From Nematopogon swammerdamellus (Eukaryota; Arthropoda; Insecta; Lepidoptera; Adelidae), in contig OX336340.1 in NCBI GenBank assembly GCA_946902875.1, positions 4,671,739 to 4,735,738 of the forward strand: a DNA stretch of 64,000 nucleotides, given 5' to 3'. Below are positions 53,085 to 63,935 of the stretch, one piece after another. The first letter of the stretch is position 1, and each line of letters starts with the position of its first letter. Made by a program: the position numbers and the translations under genes. Under the pieces are notes generated by a model. That model made no database searches and was not told the DNA's origin. It saw only the letters and a program-made list of their open reading frames with translations.

Positions 53085-53195
53085 GTCACGTCTTATAAAT
53101 TGATGAACACCGGCTGCACGCACGAAAGCGTGTCACGTTCCATCTGAACCTGTGTGTCCAAGCGAGAGCGCGTAACAAGCGATAGAGAAGCACAA
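53085..53195 (+). repeat. 111-bp direct repeat, right of LINE
   Basis: Starts immediately after the (caataaa)n tail and ends at cacaa, mirroring 51131-51241; best read as a very long target-site duplication. Confidence 0.9.
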
Positions 53196-53477
53196 TCGGT
53201 ACAGTCAAAGTTACCATGGAAACTTCTTAAGAAGTAAAACTGTCAAGATCAGACAACATGGCAGGGATGTATTTTTTCCAATGATTTTCGCTTTGCATTT
53301 TTCAAATAAAAATATATATAAAGCGAGTACGTGCTTAGTACTAACATATAAACATAAAATAGCTCTTATAACGCCTGTCTTAACACCATAATGTTAGTTG
53401 GGATCGGAACAAAATCATTTATGCTAATCATTCATATTAATTTTTAAAGATCTCAGAAGAAATCGTATCTCAGATCG

Positions 53478-53740
53478 TAAAACTGTAGGTCCCTTCCTTT
53501 TTTACCTTACTAGGTGGTAGGGTTTATCCCGGCCGGGTTGATACCACCGCACCGAATGAAACGTCGGTCGAAACGGCTATGTAAATAGTTCGTGTTTTCC
53601 GTCCAGTTCAGTGTAGCCGACATGAAATGAAGGGAAAGCACGGACATGTGACCTAGTTCACCTGGTGTTATGGGCTGACATCACGGATGTTGTTGGTGAT
53701 GGAGCCAACCGTGTCAGTTTCCATAAAAAAAAAAAGAATC
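53478..53740 (+). mobile_element. family C body with A tail
   Basis: gtaaaactgtaggtcccttc through tttccataaaaaaaaaaaga. No tRNA/5S head. Confidence 0.72.
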
Positions 53741-53955
53741 AGCGGGACATAAAAATATATTGCGTGATAAAATTGGAGATGAAACGTGAATATCTAAACT
53801 TGTAAATTAATGTTTACATAAGAATCTTGCTGTGTCGGACGGATCTTGGAAGATCCGTCCACATTAGTGAAAGCAAAAACAATAACAAATAAAACAATTA
53901 AAAAACACGTTTAGTCGGTGTCTCTTCGTGGACAAAAATTAATAAAACGTTTAAT
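53741..53955. other. no feature recognised
   Basis: AT-rich apart from a short ggatcttggaagatcc hairpin at 53840-53856. Confidence 0.4.
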
Positions 53956-54215
53956 GAAAACTAGTATGGGTGACTGTGCCGAGGGACCAATGGTACAGCC
54001 GACAGAACGAAATTCACATCTTCCGAAACCACACTCAGTGTGATGATGATGACATGCCAGCAGTTTTCGGACTGTCGCTGGACTATGTCTAGCCTATTAC
54101 GATCCGACACGTCTTAAGACCAATACACTCGCCGGAAGACGTTCCACACCCTAGCGGTGCGACAAAGGAACGATTTTGTGAACGATTTGTTCTCAAAAGC
54201 CCATTTGCCAATTAC
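53956..54215 (-). mobile_element. LINE 3' end (same family as 38450-39777)
   Basis: 'agtatgggtgactgtgccga', 'caatacactcgccggaagac' and 'accctagcggtgcgacaaag', continuing towards the ORF terminus without coding left. Confidence 0.7.
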
Positions 54216-54600
54216 GTATACATAAAGTATTCGGCATATTTTCTTTGAATTCAATCGAAAACTTAGTTAATCTGTAATTTTATTAATACTTGTATGTTTA
54301 GGTATGCAATGGTAGTTTTACCCGAACAATTTGTGTCTAAAATTTCTATAACTAGGTATGTGTAAAATTACTAAACGAAGCATTTTTTTTTATCTAAAAT
54401 TAATTGAAAGTAAACATAAAATTTTACAACTTCACCGTAGGTATATAATATCAATGATTTCGCTGAAATAAATCTTCCCATTAGAGTAGTTAAAACTGCG
54501 AATATATCTACACATAATAAAACCGTAAAGGGCAAAAAAATATGTACAAACAATGAATATATTCGAAAAAAACCAAACTTTTTTAAAATTTTTGTCTGTT
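54216..54600. other. no feature recognised
   Basis: AT-rich. Confidence 0.4.
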
Positions 54601-54990
54601 TGTCTCTCTGTACGCGAATCACTCGAATACCACTAAACTGATTTTAACGAAACTTTTTCATAGTGAAATGCGAGCTGCGTATAGCTAAATCATATACTTC
54701 TCAAATAAAGTAACTAAGATCGAGACCGAAGGCCGAGCTTCGTTCACGTAAACGATATTATATTATTCTATGGCAGAAGGTTTATCGTTTACCTTAACAC
54801 AGCTAGGCCTTCGGCTTCGCCCTTAGTTACTTACTTTCTTCGAGAAGGTTTATCGTCTTCCTGAAGTCAGCTCGGCTTTCGACGTCGCCATAGTTACATT
54901 CTTCGATAAGGTTTATTGTGTTCCACTTAGTTACTTACATTGTTCTTTTTAAATACGTATTTCACGCGAGCGAAACCGCCTGCGACAGAT
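54601..54990. repeat. family G element
   Basis: Repeated 'gaaggtttatcgttt' and 'ggccttcggcttcgcc' motifs, ending tttcacgcgagcgaaaccgc. Overlaps reading frames without coding character. Confidence 0.5.
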
Positions 54991-55440
54991 ATAATAAAAT
55001 AAATGTATAGAAAAACTTCCGCATATAGAACATAATAAGAACAACCTAGTAATAATAATAATATACCTATTTTAATTAATAAAACGTACACACTAAACGA
55101 ATCCACCATTTAATATTTCATATTCGTTCAAGTTTTAAATTACTAGACTATAATACAAACTTCGATCATAAAAATCCGTCTACGAATAAAAAAAATTTTT
55201 TTATAATACCATGAGATCGTTTGATATCATCGAGAGTTTAGTATCTTAGTTATAACTACTTATAACGTATAGCGTAGTCGTGGAAGCAACATGTCACCAA
55301 CATTTTAACATACAATACTTATCATTACTTGATACGTATTGTTAACGTAAGGAAACTTATGTTAGATAATAACATGCTGCTCACGTTTTTATTATCTTCG
55401 CGTTGTCTCGGGATTAACATGTCAAACACAAATCAGTTAC
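54991..55440. other. no feature recognised
   Basis: AT-rich. Confidence 0.4.
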
Positions 55441-55985
55441 AATATTTATATTGTATTTAAAACCTATATGCTCTCGTGGCGCCGTCTTTCGCGGTAAAGT
55501 CGTTTTAATAGCAAATCGCAAATATTATAATAATAAAAGGTCGTTTCTATATAGCTTTTATCCGCCTGTTCCCAAGACCGACCGGCATTCACGTATAAAC
55601 TGTATACTCTATTATCGAATAAAGTAAGTCAATAGGAGGTCGAACGCCGAGCTGCGTTCAGGTTAACGAAATACTTTCTCGAAAGAGTTAAAATTGGCAT
55701 AAAAAATTATAAACTTAATTTTTATAAATTTTAATTCACCTCTATTACCTAGATATAGGGTGTTCCAGGATTTTCTTACCACCGCAGAATTCCTATTTTA
55801 ATAAGCTTAAAAAAGCTCAGAATTTTTTCGGGATAATCGAGATTTTATGCAGAAACCATGATCTACATCGGAAAATGACCTTTTATGGAGATTATCTAAA
55901 ATAATCTTCTCTCTCTCTTGTCATTCAATTCATGGGGTTGTACAACAGTATCATTGATTATTGTACATGATATGTAAGTCTATTA
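55441..55985. repeat. degenerate family G sequence and unassigned DNA
   Basis: 55465-55700 carries 'taatagcaaatcgcaaat' and 'gccgagctgcgttcaggtta'. 55755-55900 starts agggtgttccaggattttct, possibly another element's end. Confidence 0.4.
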
Positions 55986-55989
55986 TATA

Positions 55990-56100
55990 ATTTGATAATG
56001 AATTAAAACTAGTGGCACGCGCGTGCCATCTGGGAGCCAACGGTTTTCGAAGAAAAGTGGCACGCGCGTGCCATCTGGGAGTACAAGGGTTAAAGTGTTT
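55990..56100 (-). mobile_element. piggyBac-like terminal segment
   Basis: Minus: TTAA, cccttgtactcccagatgg, palindrome ggcacgcgcgtgcc, cttttcttcgaaaaccgttg, gctcccagatgg, the palindrome again. Same layout as 20906-21010 with a different palindrome. The other end was not found. Confidence 0.6.
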
Positions 56101-56149
56101 ATGTAGTATTCGTTTGTAGTTTATCATATTGCTTTACTGCTTAATACAT

Positions 56150-56300
56150 TTGCCACAAACTATTCTTGTTCGCCTGCATATACTTCTCCCACATCCCAAA
56201 GGTTAGTTAGAATAGAGTTCCTCACGGCATTAAGCTCGCCTATTGTGCCTAATTTGTATAAATTGGTGTTCAATAAAGAAATATATATATATACATACTC
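56150..56300 (+). mobile_element. LINE 3'-UTR-like fragment
   Basis: ggcattaagctcgcctattg and ttggtgttcaataaagaaat followed by an (at)n run. Confidence 0.55.
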
Positions 56301-57375
56301 TCTCTATCAACATATCGTATGGATCCACTGATTGTAACAATGATAAAATTTAGTGCACATTGCTGTTTCGATAGCCTGTATAATTGAACCGATGCGATGA
56401 GGCATAGAAGTCGAGGAAGATGTTGGGAACAAGCCTTTGTTCCGTGTTTGAGACTTCCTTGATATCAAGGAAGTATCTTACTTTCAATATTGCTGATTTT
56501 ACAGCACAATATATTTATAACTTATTTATTATTCAATGGAGTTCTCGTGACAGATGACCTAAGCAAATTATATTCTCATTTTAGTGAATTGTAATCTATA
56601 AAAGCGTCTCCTTTTTTTTTTTTATCGAGCGACTGTAAGGGGAAAGGAAGTATTGTGATCGCCCAAAATTTCGATGTTGAGATTTCGATTGATTTGGGCT
56701 ATATATCATTCAACGATCCCAAAAAAATTGTTTTGAAAAACATCTATGTGCGTGTCCGTCCAGCGATCTTGCGCCTCAACCGCTGAACTGTTTCGTTCAA
56801 AATGCATATTTGGTAGTTTCAAACGATTATCTAAGAGTGCCTTTTTAAGTTTTTTTTTATTCGAAAAAATAAGCTTACAAATGGCTCTAACGATTTTTAT
56901 TATATTTTCCACATAGAATCTCTATTACTAGTCTAAAGAGATACCATTATCTGTTTTTCCAGAAAAACTCAAGAAAAGGTGGCTGCCGTACGAAGGTTTA
57001 TTTCTATCAAATATTGCATACAAAATGTTTGTTACAAGCGCCTAACTAATTTAACGAAACTATCCTGTCAGTATATTTTGAATTTCGAACATAAAAACGT
57101 ACACCAAACGTAAAGTTCTGCTGCAGTTCCGAGATTGGTTGGACTCTACCACGATTATAGAAACCTATTTTGGTGTGATGGTCTTGGGATGAGATTCAGT
57201 AATTTAAAATTACACTACGAGTGCAATCCAAACAAGCGGTAAAGTCAGTGGGGTGTTACTTTAGTAATTTATTTATAAATTTTTTTATAATATTGTTTTT
57301 AGGTAAGGTTTTATGAATATTTTAAGTATATTTTACTGGATATAAAAACAAAAGGTTGTAACTCCGAGACGCGAC
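56301..57375. other. no feature recognised
   Basis: AT-rich, with a hairpin acttccttgatatcaaggaagt at 56453-56474. No exon-like frame. Confidence 0.4.
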
Positions 57376-57383
57376 GTTACACT

Positions 57384-57749
57384 TAGGGTTACCATTTCGA
57401 AATTTGAAAAGAACTGACAAAAGTCATGACATTTTAGCCACAAAATGAAATAATAAATCATGCGCGCAGCGCACATTTTACAGGAATATTTTATGTTTGA
57501 ACTGGATGCATTTTTAAGTTGAGATTAGACTAACTAGTTGAATTACTCATATGAAATATAATAAATATTGAAGAAAGATTTAATGCTAATGTTTTGTTTT
57601 TAAGTAATGTTAATGCGAAAATTAAACATTCATTCAAAATGTTTCCAATTTAGTCAAAAATCCGGACAAATTATAAAATCGGACAAAGTCCGGATGAAAG
57701 GCCGAAAGTCCGGACACGTCCGGACATATCCGGACGGATGGTAACCCTA
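57384..57749. mobile_element. hAT-type MITE, 366 bp
   Basis: Inverted ends tagggttaccat/atggtaaccta-like, imperfect 8-bp duplication gtt(a/g)c(a/g)ct at 57376-57383 and 57750-57757, and a cluster of tccgga palindromes near the right end. Confidence 0.7.
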
Positions 57750-58024
57750 GTTGCGCTGTCATTCACGTTAGGCCGTTTTTACATTAAAATAATGAATTCA
57801 TTTACTTACTTAATTGATTCACGCAGAATTCAGAAACCAATTTTTTACTACTTTGTTTCTCATACATAACCGTAGACGAAGATCGCAAGCAAAAGAGCCT
57901 TTTCCCTAGTGACGTGCCTTTCCCAAATCCAATGTATGTAGGTCGTAAATACAACCTATATAAATATATATATATATCTTTATGTTAGTACTGTATTGTT
58001 AATTTCTATTGCTCTTTTTTTATA

Positions 58025-58121
58025 GTAAGCGCGAAATGTGGCGCCGAGCCACCCATGAGGTGTCTAGCGACGCCCATGGACATTCGGTGGCTTGCGTCTT
58101 CTGTCTGTATGTTATGTTCTA
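58025..58121 (-). mobile_element. family D LINE fragment
   Basis: ggcgccgagccacccatgag and ctagcgacgcccatggacat; the complement of the 11170-11240 sequence. The mariner element is inserted at its right edge. Confidence 0.65.
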
Positions 58122-59052
58122 CATAGGGCACACTAAAAGTGTTTCGGAATTAGCCACTTACATAAACAATATTTAAAAAGTAATTACAACATTTGAAAAT
58201 GGAACTCCTTGGCTGTAGAATGCAGTTTGTTTCATCTGCCTGTCAATTGTTTTTAAATTGTGGCGCCATTTTAAAAATTGCGTGTCTACATTAACATAAA
58301 TTTAACCCGGGAAAATTTTCGTAGTATGATTTTCTACGATTTTAAGTGTAATTTGACAGCTCATCAGAGCCTCGCTCGGCTTCAATCTGCTTTTGGCGAT
58401 GAAGCACCATGCAAGACGACTATTTATTGCTGGTTTGCAGAATTCAAGCGCGGTCGTGTCAATCTCAGTGACGAATCTCGCGATGGTCGCCCGTCCACCG
58501 CTGTGAACAACAAAAACATCGATGCTGTGCGCCGTATGATCGAAACAGACAGGCATGTGACCTACCATGAGAATTGGGCATCCTTAGACATAGGCATGAG
58601 TCAAATACAATCAATCCTACACAAACATTTGGGTGTGAGAAAGAGAAAGCTGTGCTCGCGGTGGATCACACACAATTTGACCGAGGCTCAAAAAACGCAC
58701 CGCGTCACTTGGTGCAATGCCATGCTTACCAGATTCAACAAAGGCGCTTCAAATTTGGTGTGGGACATAGTAACAGGTGACGGCACCTTGTGACTTTTTT
58801 CTGTTCCCAAAAATTGAGAACCAATTACGCGGTCAACGATTTTCATCACCAGAAGAGGCTGTCGAAGAATATGAAAAACACGTTTCTGAGGTCACCACGG
58901 AGGAGTGGCACAAAAGTTTTCAAAATTGGTTTAATCGTATGAAAAAGTGCATTTACGCAAAGGGAGAATATTTTGAGAAACAATAAATTCATTTTTGACC
59001 TTTAATAGTATTTTATTCTTATTAATTCCGGAAACTTTTAGTGTGCCCCACG
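58122..59052 (+). mobile_element. mariner element with internal deletion
   Basis: Inverted ends c(a/g)t(a/g)gggcacactaaaag with TA at 58120-58121 and 59053-59054. Frame 58278-58793 has the N-terminal helix-turn-helix part (AHQSLARLQSAFGDEAPCKT, then GRPSTAVNNKNIDAVRRMIE) and ends near VWDIVTGD, the first catalytic-Asp region. A second frame, 58777-58986, resumes at APCDFFLFPKIENQLRGQRF. The middle of the DDE domain is gone, so it is inactive. Confidence 0.92.
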
Positions 59053-59164
59053 TATCTGTCTTCTGTATCTTTGTTAGTGTTTTTGTGTGCAATTAAGCAT
59101 TTCTTTTCTATTCTATTCTACTCAGCATGTAGGTACCCACTCTAAATAAGAAATCCTTACCTTT

Positions 59165-59345
59165 AATAAAATCCAACGTCTGCTTTCTGTCTGTCGAGAA
59201 CCACTGAACCGATTTTAATAAAAAAAAATTCTAAGGATAGCTTGATTCTTCCCATGTACTATAGGCTACTTACGCTAAATGGCTTATGAGGTTAGCAGAG
59301 AAGTCAAATATGAGAGCGGGCAGAGCCGCGGGCACAGCTAGTATA
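59165..59345. repeat. family G-like repeat
   Basis: 'gagaaccactgaaccgattt', 'gcagagccgcgggcacagct' and agta end. Confidence 0.5.
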
Positions 59346-59729
59346 GTATAAATAGGACTTGCGCGTGTCTTGTTATGAAAATTATAAATGCTTGTACTTG
59401 GAAGTAAACAGAGAGAACCAGTTCACCTGCTGCGTCGGCATCAACGACATAATGACGTATAGTGCTGTACAAGGAAAGAGAACGTACTGCCGTACTGGTA
59501 CCTGCTTGTGCAATGAATGACATTAACACGAGTTTTTGCATCGCCCTCACAAGGTCACCTATCAGCTAGGGGGCCAATTTATTGGGAGGAAAATCGAGAA
59601 ACAGGTACGATATAATTTCCAGTAAAATTATGAAATTTAGATTACGTACTTATCTCCATTTATGCTTTCAGTTTGACCTTTTTTACTTTTTGATTATGTG
59701 AAATAAACGTTTTTACCGTACCTAATGGA

Positions 59730-59850
59730 AAAAAAAAACGGAACCCTTATAGGATCATTTTGTTGTCCGTCCGTCCGTCTGTCACGACTCTTTTTCTAAA
59801 GAACAAGTAGAGGTATCAAGTTGAAATTTTCTCTCTTTGGTTTGGTCTCT
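59730..59850. repeat. family H-like fragment
   Basis: 'cggaacccttataggatcat' and gtccgtccgtccgtctgtca. Confidence 0.5.
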
Positions 59851-59936
59851 TGGAGGTGTAAAAATGTAATCTTCTAAGTCAACGTAATTAAAAGATACGG
59901 TCATTTATGTCACATATTTTGATACTCGCAAATTCA

Positions 59937-59992
59937 TCATCATCATCAGCCTGTATCGGTCCACTGCTGGACATAGGCCTCTCCCAAGGCAA
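59937..59992 (-). mobile_element. RTE-like LINE tail
   Basis: Minus: gccttgggagaggcctatgt, ccagcagtggaccgatacag, gct and a (gatgat)n tail, the same ORF end as at 40200. Confidence 0.7.
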
Positions 59993-60225
59993 ATTCACTC
60001 AAATCAAATCAAAACCTATAGGGTACTTCCCCTTGACCTAGGATCATTAAATTTGGCAAAAAGAAAGGGCTCACAGCATAAATAAAGGGAGAAATTATGT
60101 TTTTAAATATAATATAGGTATTTTTTTGTTTTGTTTTACCTGTCAAGAGCCTTTTCCTCAGGAACGGATAGATGTGTCAAGTTGAAATTTATTGTGATTA
60201 TATTGAAAACTCTAAAGTAAAAGAA
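59993..60225. other. no feature recognised
   Basis: AT-rich; resembles the sequence left of it at 59800 ('caagttgaaattt'). Confidence 0.35.
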
Positions 60226-60330
60226 CAAATAATAAAAACAGACCAATTACGTGTTGGTACGGAACACTCGGTGCGCGAGTCCGACTCGCACATGGTGGCT
60301 GTTTTTTTAAATTTATATCGAAAAAGAAAA
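60226..60330. repeat. family H fragment
   Basis: 'ggtacggaacactcggtgcg' and 'gagtccgactcgcacatggt'. Confidence 0.55.
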
Positions 60331-60584
60331 AACGGAAGCTAATGACGAGCCGATCGGGAAATATAGCATTATCTTCATGTAAAAATTTTATTATACTTTT
60401 TAATCGAAATATCGTGCTTACTCGATTGTCGATTTTGCCCCTCCCTAGCGAATTGCCTCCTGAATGGCACGATCTTGTGGTCATGCCTTTTATACCTATT
60501 GTATCATGAGCTTTGTTGTGTAGCTCTCTGCAAAGAGGTAAATCTATTGGGAACGTTACACATTTTTAGTGTTTAAAAAAATTT

Positions 60585-60860
60585 TTTTTTTAGGTAATCC
60601 GGTATGTGTGGCTGAGTCGGAGAGGACAAAGCGCATGCTCCGACCAGTCAATGTCACCTCCGATAAGGTAGATGCCATACCGGAGACTTCCCTGAATTGC
60701 TGGCTATACAGGACTAGAGGAGAACACAGCCGAGGCTGCTAGGCGGCCATTTTACATCCAGTACGGTTGTACCAACCCAGTCGGCTACAATTTGAGTCTA
60801 CCACCTAGTAAGGGGCAAGGGAAGGGACCTACAGTTTTACACCGGTTCCGAACGGTAAAG
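60585..60860 (-). mobile_element. family B element, near full length
   Basis: T tract, ggtaatccggtatgtgtggc, hairpin, gccattttacatccagtacg, ending acaccggttccgaacggt. Confidence 0.75.
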
Positions 60861-60884
60861 CAGCAGGTGTAAAAAAATCATTGG

Positions 60885-60966
60885 TAGGTACACGCCGCCG
60901 ACCGGATTCGAACCTCGGACCTCTCGCATGAGAAGCCGATGCCCTAACCACTCGTCCACCCGGCGC
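60885..60966 (-). mobile_element. tRNA-like SINE head with intact A and B boxes
   Basis: Minus: gcgccgggtggacgagtggt (A box), ggcttctcatgcgagagg, B box ggttcgaatcc, then ggcggcgtgtacctaccaat and T7. T and acceptor stems do not pair properly, so it is not called a functional tRNA gene. Confidence 0.65.
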
Positions 60967-61044
60967 TTAAATAATTATTATATAATTATACTAAAATATT
61001 ATACTATTATATTAAAGTCATGTATTCACTGAGAAAAAATTGTT

Positions 61045-61150
61045 TATAAACACTGTTTCTGAAACAAAATCTACGTTTTCTGAAACAAAATCTACGTGTT
61101 ACTGTAACAAAATCTACGTGTTTCTGAAACAAATTAATGTTTCTGAATCA
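61045..61150. repeat. ~22-bp tandem repeat
   Basis: acgtgtttctgaaacaaaat-type unit, about four to five copies, each with an internal tttctgaaa near-palindrome. Confidence 0.75.
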
Positions 61151-61479
61151 GTTGAGGTAAACTTTTCTGTGCTCTCCGCAGGCCCTGGCGATCGTAGAAA
61201 GAAATAATTTAGTCTCGCCACAGATGTTTACGAGTGTGGTCGCGTTGTTTTTTCACGCCTTGTTTATAAACATAGCGATAGTGCTTGTTCTGGTATAATC
61301 CGTTTGATTCGTTGCTTGGAAACTCTTACTCATTACAAAAAATTTTCATTATAGATTATGTTTTAAATTGCCTACTTTGTTATACATTATTTATTTTCGA
61401 AACGGCTAATAAACGTATAATTTTTAATTTTCTTCCTTCCTGTATCATTGGTATTTGTCGTTGCTTTTGATAATAGAAA

Positions 61480-61548
61480 AGCAAAAAACACTTGGCAAAA
61501 AACCGGTCAAATGCGTGTTACACTCGCGCGCCGATGATTCCGTATCAG
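61480..61548. repeat. family H fragment
   Basis: 'aaccggtcaaatgcgtgtta' and 'cgcgcgccgatgattccgta'. Confidence 0.5.
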
Positions 61549-61578
61549 TCAATCACATTATCTTAGGCCTTCGACCTG

Positions 61579-61763
61579 AGGGCCTAGTCCGAGTTAACTC
61601 GACGCTACGTAAACGTCAAATACCGATCGAATTGAGTTTTTATGTATGGGAGCACAATACGCTCACCGCGGCGCCACTAGAGGGCTCCATACATAAAAAC
61701 TTTATTCGATCGGTATTTGACGTTTAAGTAGCTGTCACGTAAACTCGGACTAGGCCCTCTGGT
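61579..61763. mobile_element. fold-back MITE with ~75-bp arms
   Basis: gagggcctagtccgagttaa and gtcaaataccgatcgaattg at the left; complements at the right. About 30-bp loop (gcgctc-free, ccgcggcgccactag). Confidence 0.78.
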
Positions 61764-61829
61764 CCTAATTCACATACTTCGGGAGAGGTATTCTTTCGTT
61801 TATCTAAACTCTTTCTTCTTCTTTTATAT

Positions 61830-61900
61830 ACTTATACGTTGGGTCGGGTAGATACCACCGTACTGAACGAAACGTCGGTCGAAACGGTTATGTAAATAGT
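61830..61900 (+). mobile_element. family C fragment
   Basis: 'gggtcgggtagataccaccg' and 'cgaaacgtcggtcgaaacgg' only. Confidence 0.55.
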
Positions 61901-62345
61901 ATTTTCTAGGACTAATACTTTACAAGTTGAGGAGCTATGACTAACAGACGGGCGGACAGACGGGCCACGAAGCCTCACTCACTTTTTGTCATTTTGGCAC
62001 GGCACGGACCCCTAAACATTTTAACCCATGTCAATTATTCCCTGGCAACAATTTTATATTTAATTTGACATTTTATAATCATCACAAAAAAAATCAATAC
62101 ATTCAAAATACGTTTCTAGGGGCGGCGGCGGGGCGCGGCGGCCGTATAACGTACGTCAATATATGAATATCCTTATAACTCAAGAACCACTTTATCGATT
62201 TGCATGCGGTTTTCACTGTTACATTCGGTCACTTCTCAAGATGGCTATAATTCATAATGCTATGACATCGGCGGCCTGAGCTGTGAGCAAAAAGTCACGC
62301 GAAGCGAATCCGCTGGCAAAAGCTAGTAAAGAATGATTCACTCAA
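61901..62345. repeat. mixed repeat scraps, family G-like at 62130-62325
   Basis: 'ctcaagaaccactttatcga' and 'gcgaagcgaatccgctggca', plus a GC-rich ggcggcggcggggcgcggcg tract at 62120-62142. Confidence 0.45.
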
Positions 62346-62692
62346 ATTATGTCCATTTTTAGGTTTCCGTATCCCGTACGGAAGCCTATTACTAAGCCTA
62401 CGCCGTCTGTCCGTCCGTCTGTCCGTCTGTCCGAGGGATGTATATCTCTTGAACCGTAATAGGTAGCCGGTTGGAATTTTTACAGAATACGTGTTACTAT
62501 GGTGTAATTAAGGGGAGCTCCCATACAACAAACGTCCGAAATATCGATTGGTCACACTATTGAATAATAGATGGCGCCACAGGCTTTTATACACTGCAAT
62601 GTTGAAAGACAAAAGATAGGCGGATAATAGCGGATAGATACGGAAACCTCCGTGCGCGAGTAACACTCGCACTTAAACAGATTTTTCATAAT
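62346..62692. repeat. family H element
   Basis: 'taggtttccgtatcccgtac', gtccgtccgtctgtccgtct, 'ctcttgaaccgtaataggta' and 'gagtaacactcgcacttaaa'. Confidence 0.65.
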
Positions 62693-62699
62693 GTTCAGT

Positions 62700-62980
62700 T
62701 GGAGGCTGACCGTGGTTCGGATTCCACCTTAAACTGTAGGTCCCTTCCCTTCTTACGTTATAGGTGGTAGGGTCCCGGCCGGGTTGGTACCACCGCACTG
62801 AATGAAACGTCGGTCGAAAGGGCTATGTAAATAGTTCGTGTTTTCCGTCCAGTTCAGTGTAGCCGACATGAAATGAAGGGAAGCACTGACTTGGCACCTA
62901 GTTCACCCGGTGTTATGGGCTGACATCACGGATGTTGTAGGTGATGTAGCCAACGATGTCAGTTTCCATAAAAAAAAATC
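62700..62980 (+). mobile_element. family C body with A tail
   Basis: Begins inside the 5S-like end (ggaggctgaccgtggttcgg), runs through the body to cagtttccataaaaaaaa. Confidence 0.73.
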
Positions 62981-63104
62981 GCAGTCCAATTATAAAAGTT
63001 CGATAATACCGTAATGATGTTTAGCGTCGGACCTATGTTGTGGTAGGAGAGACCTTGACCAGCCAGTGTCGCATTGGCCTCAGAGAAAGCAGAATATTAC
63101 CAGA

Positions 63105-63445
63105 AAACTGGTTTTTAGGGTTCCGTATGCGTCGTTCGGGATCCTATTACTAAGCCGTCTGTCTGTCCAAGGGCTGTATCTCTTGAACCGTAATAGGTAG
63201 CCCTTTGAAATTTTCACGGAATATGTGTTATTATGGCCGATATAACAACAAATAATAAAAATAAGAAAAAGTAAAAAAATCACAAATCAAAATACAAGAA
63301 ACTAAAAAGTATATACGCGCAATCTACCAAAAAGACTATGAAGCATTTTAACTAATGGCGTGAGTGGCGCTGACCATGACATGGCGATACGGAACCCTCG
63401 GTGCGCGAGTTCGACTCGCACATGGCCGGTTTTTTTCCTTAATTT
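63105..63445. repeat. family H element
   Basis: 'ttagggttccgtatgcgtcg', 'tcttgaaccgtaataggtag', 'gccatgtcatggt' (inverted) and 'ggtgcgcgagttcgactcgc'. Confidence 0.65.
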
Positions 63446-63654
63446 AGTATCGATGGAAATACCGTATTTTGTTAAATATAGACACTTAAAATAGTTTATT
63501 ATATATTAATATCAAATATTCCGTACAAACTTGATCTTATTGAAGCTGGTTTATATAGGTTTCGTGCAGGTCGAAGCCTTTTTATAGACTAAATTCTGTA
63601 AGTAACTGTTGGTTAATTTATGCAAATGGAAAATAACCGTAGGACATAGTACAG

Positions 63655-63935
63655 TTGTACTGTGTGAGACTGATACTTAAAAAGAATAGCCCCACTGCGT
63701 CTCTCCCCTGCATGTCATAAAAGGCGACTAAGGAATAATGACGAGATGCCGTACTAAAGGGCAACAGGCTTGCCAGCTCTCACCTTGGCGCGTTTCTTCC
63801 ACCGAATCGTGCGGGAGGTGGGTCTTCGTACCTTACTTGCTGCTTGATAGTTATCTTGTCCGAATACTTTGCTAAACGTGGTGGTGATCGATGTTGTGTT
63901 GCAATTTTCCAGAGTTCTTCAAGCACAGCATCCAC
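63655..63935 (+). repeat. family E segment
   Basis: 'aaaaagaatagccccactgc', 'tgtcataaaaggcgactaag', 'ttacttgctgcttgatagtt'; the longest E copy, near the window edge. Confidence 0.6.

Noticed and set aside
60885..60966. Functional tRNA gene
   Set aside because: Boxes are good but T and acceptor stems do not pair, and similar heads occur as SINE parts.
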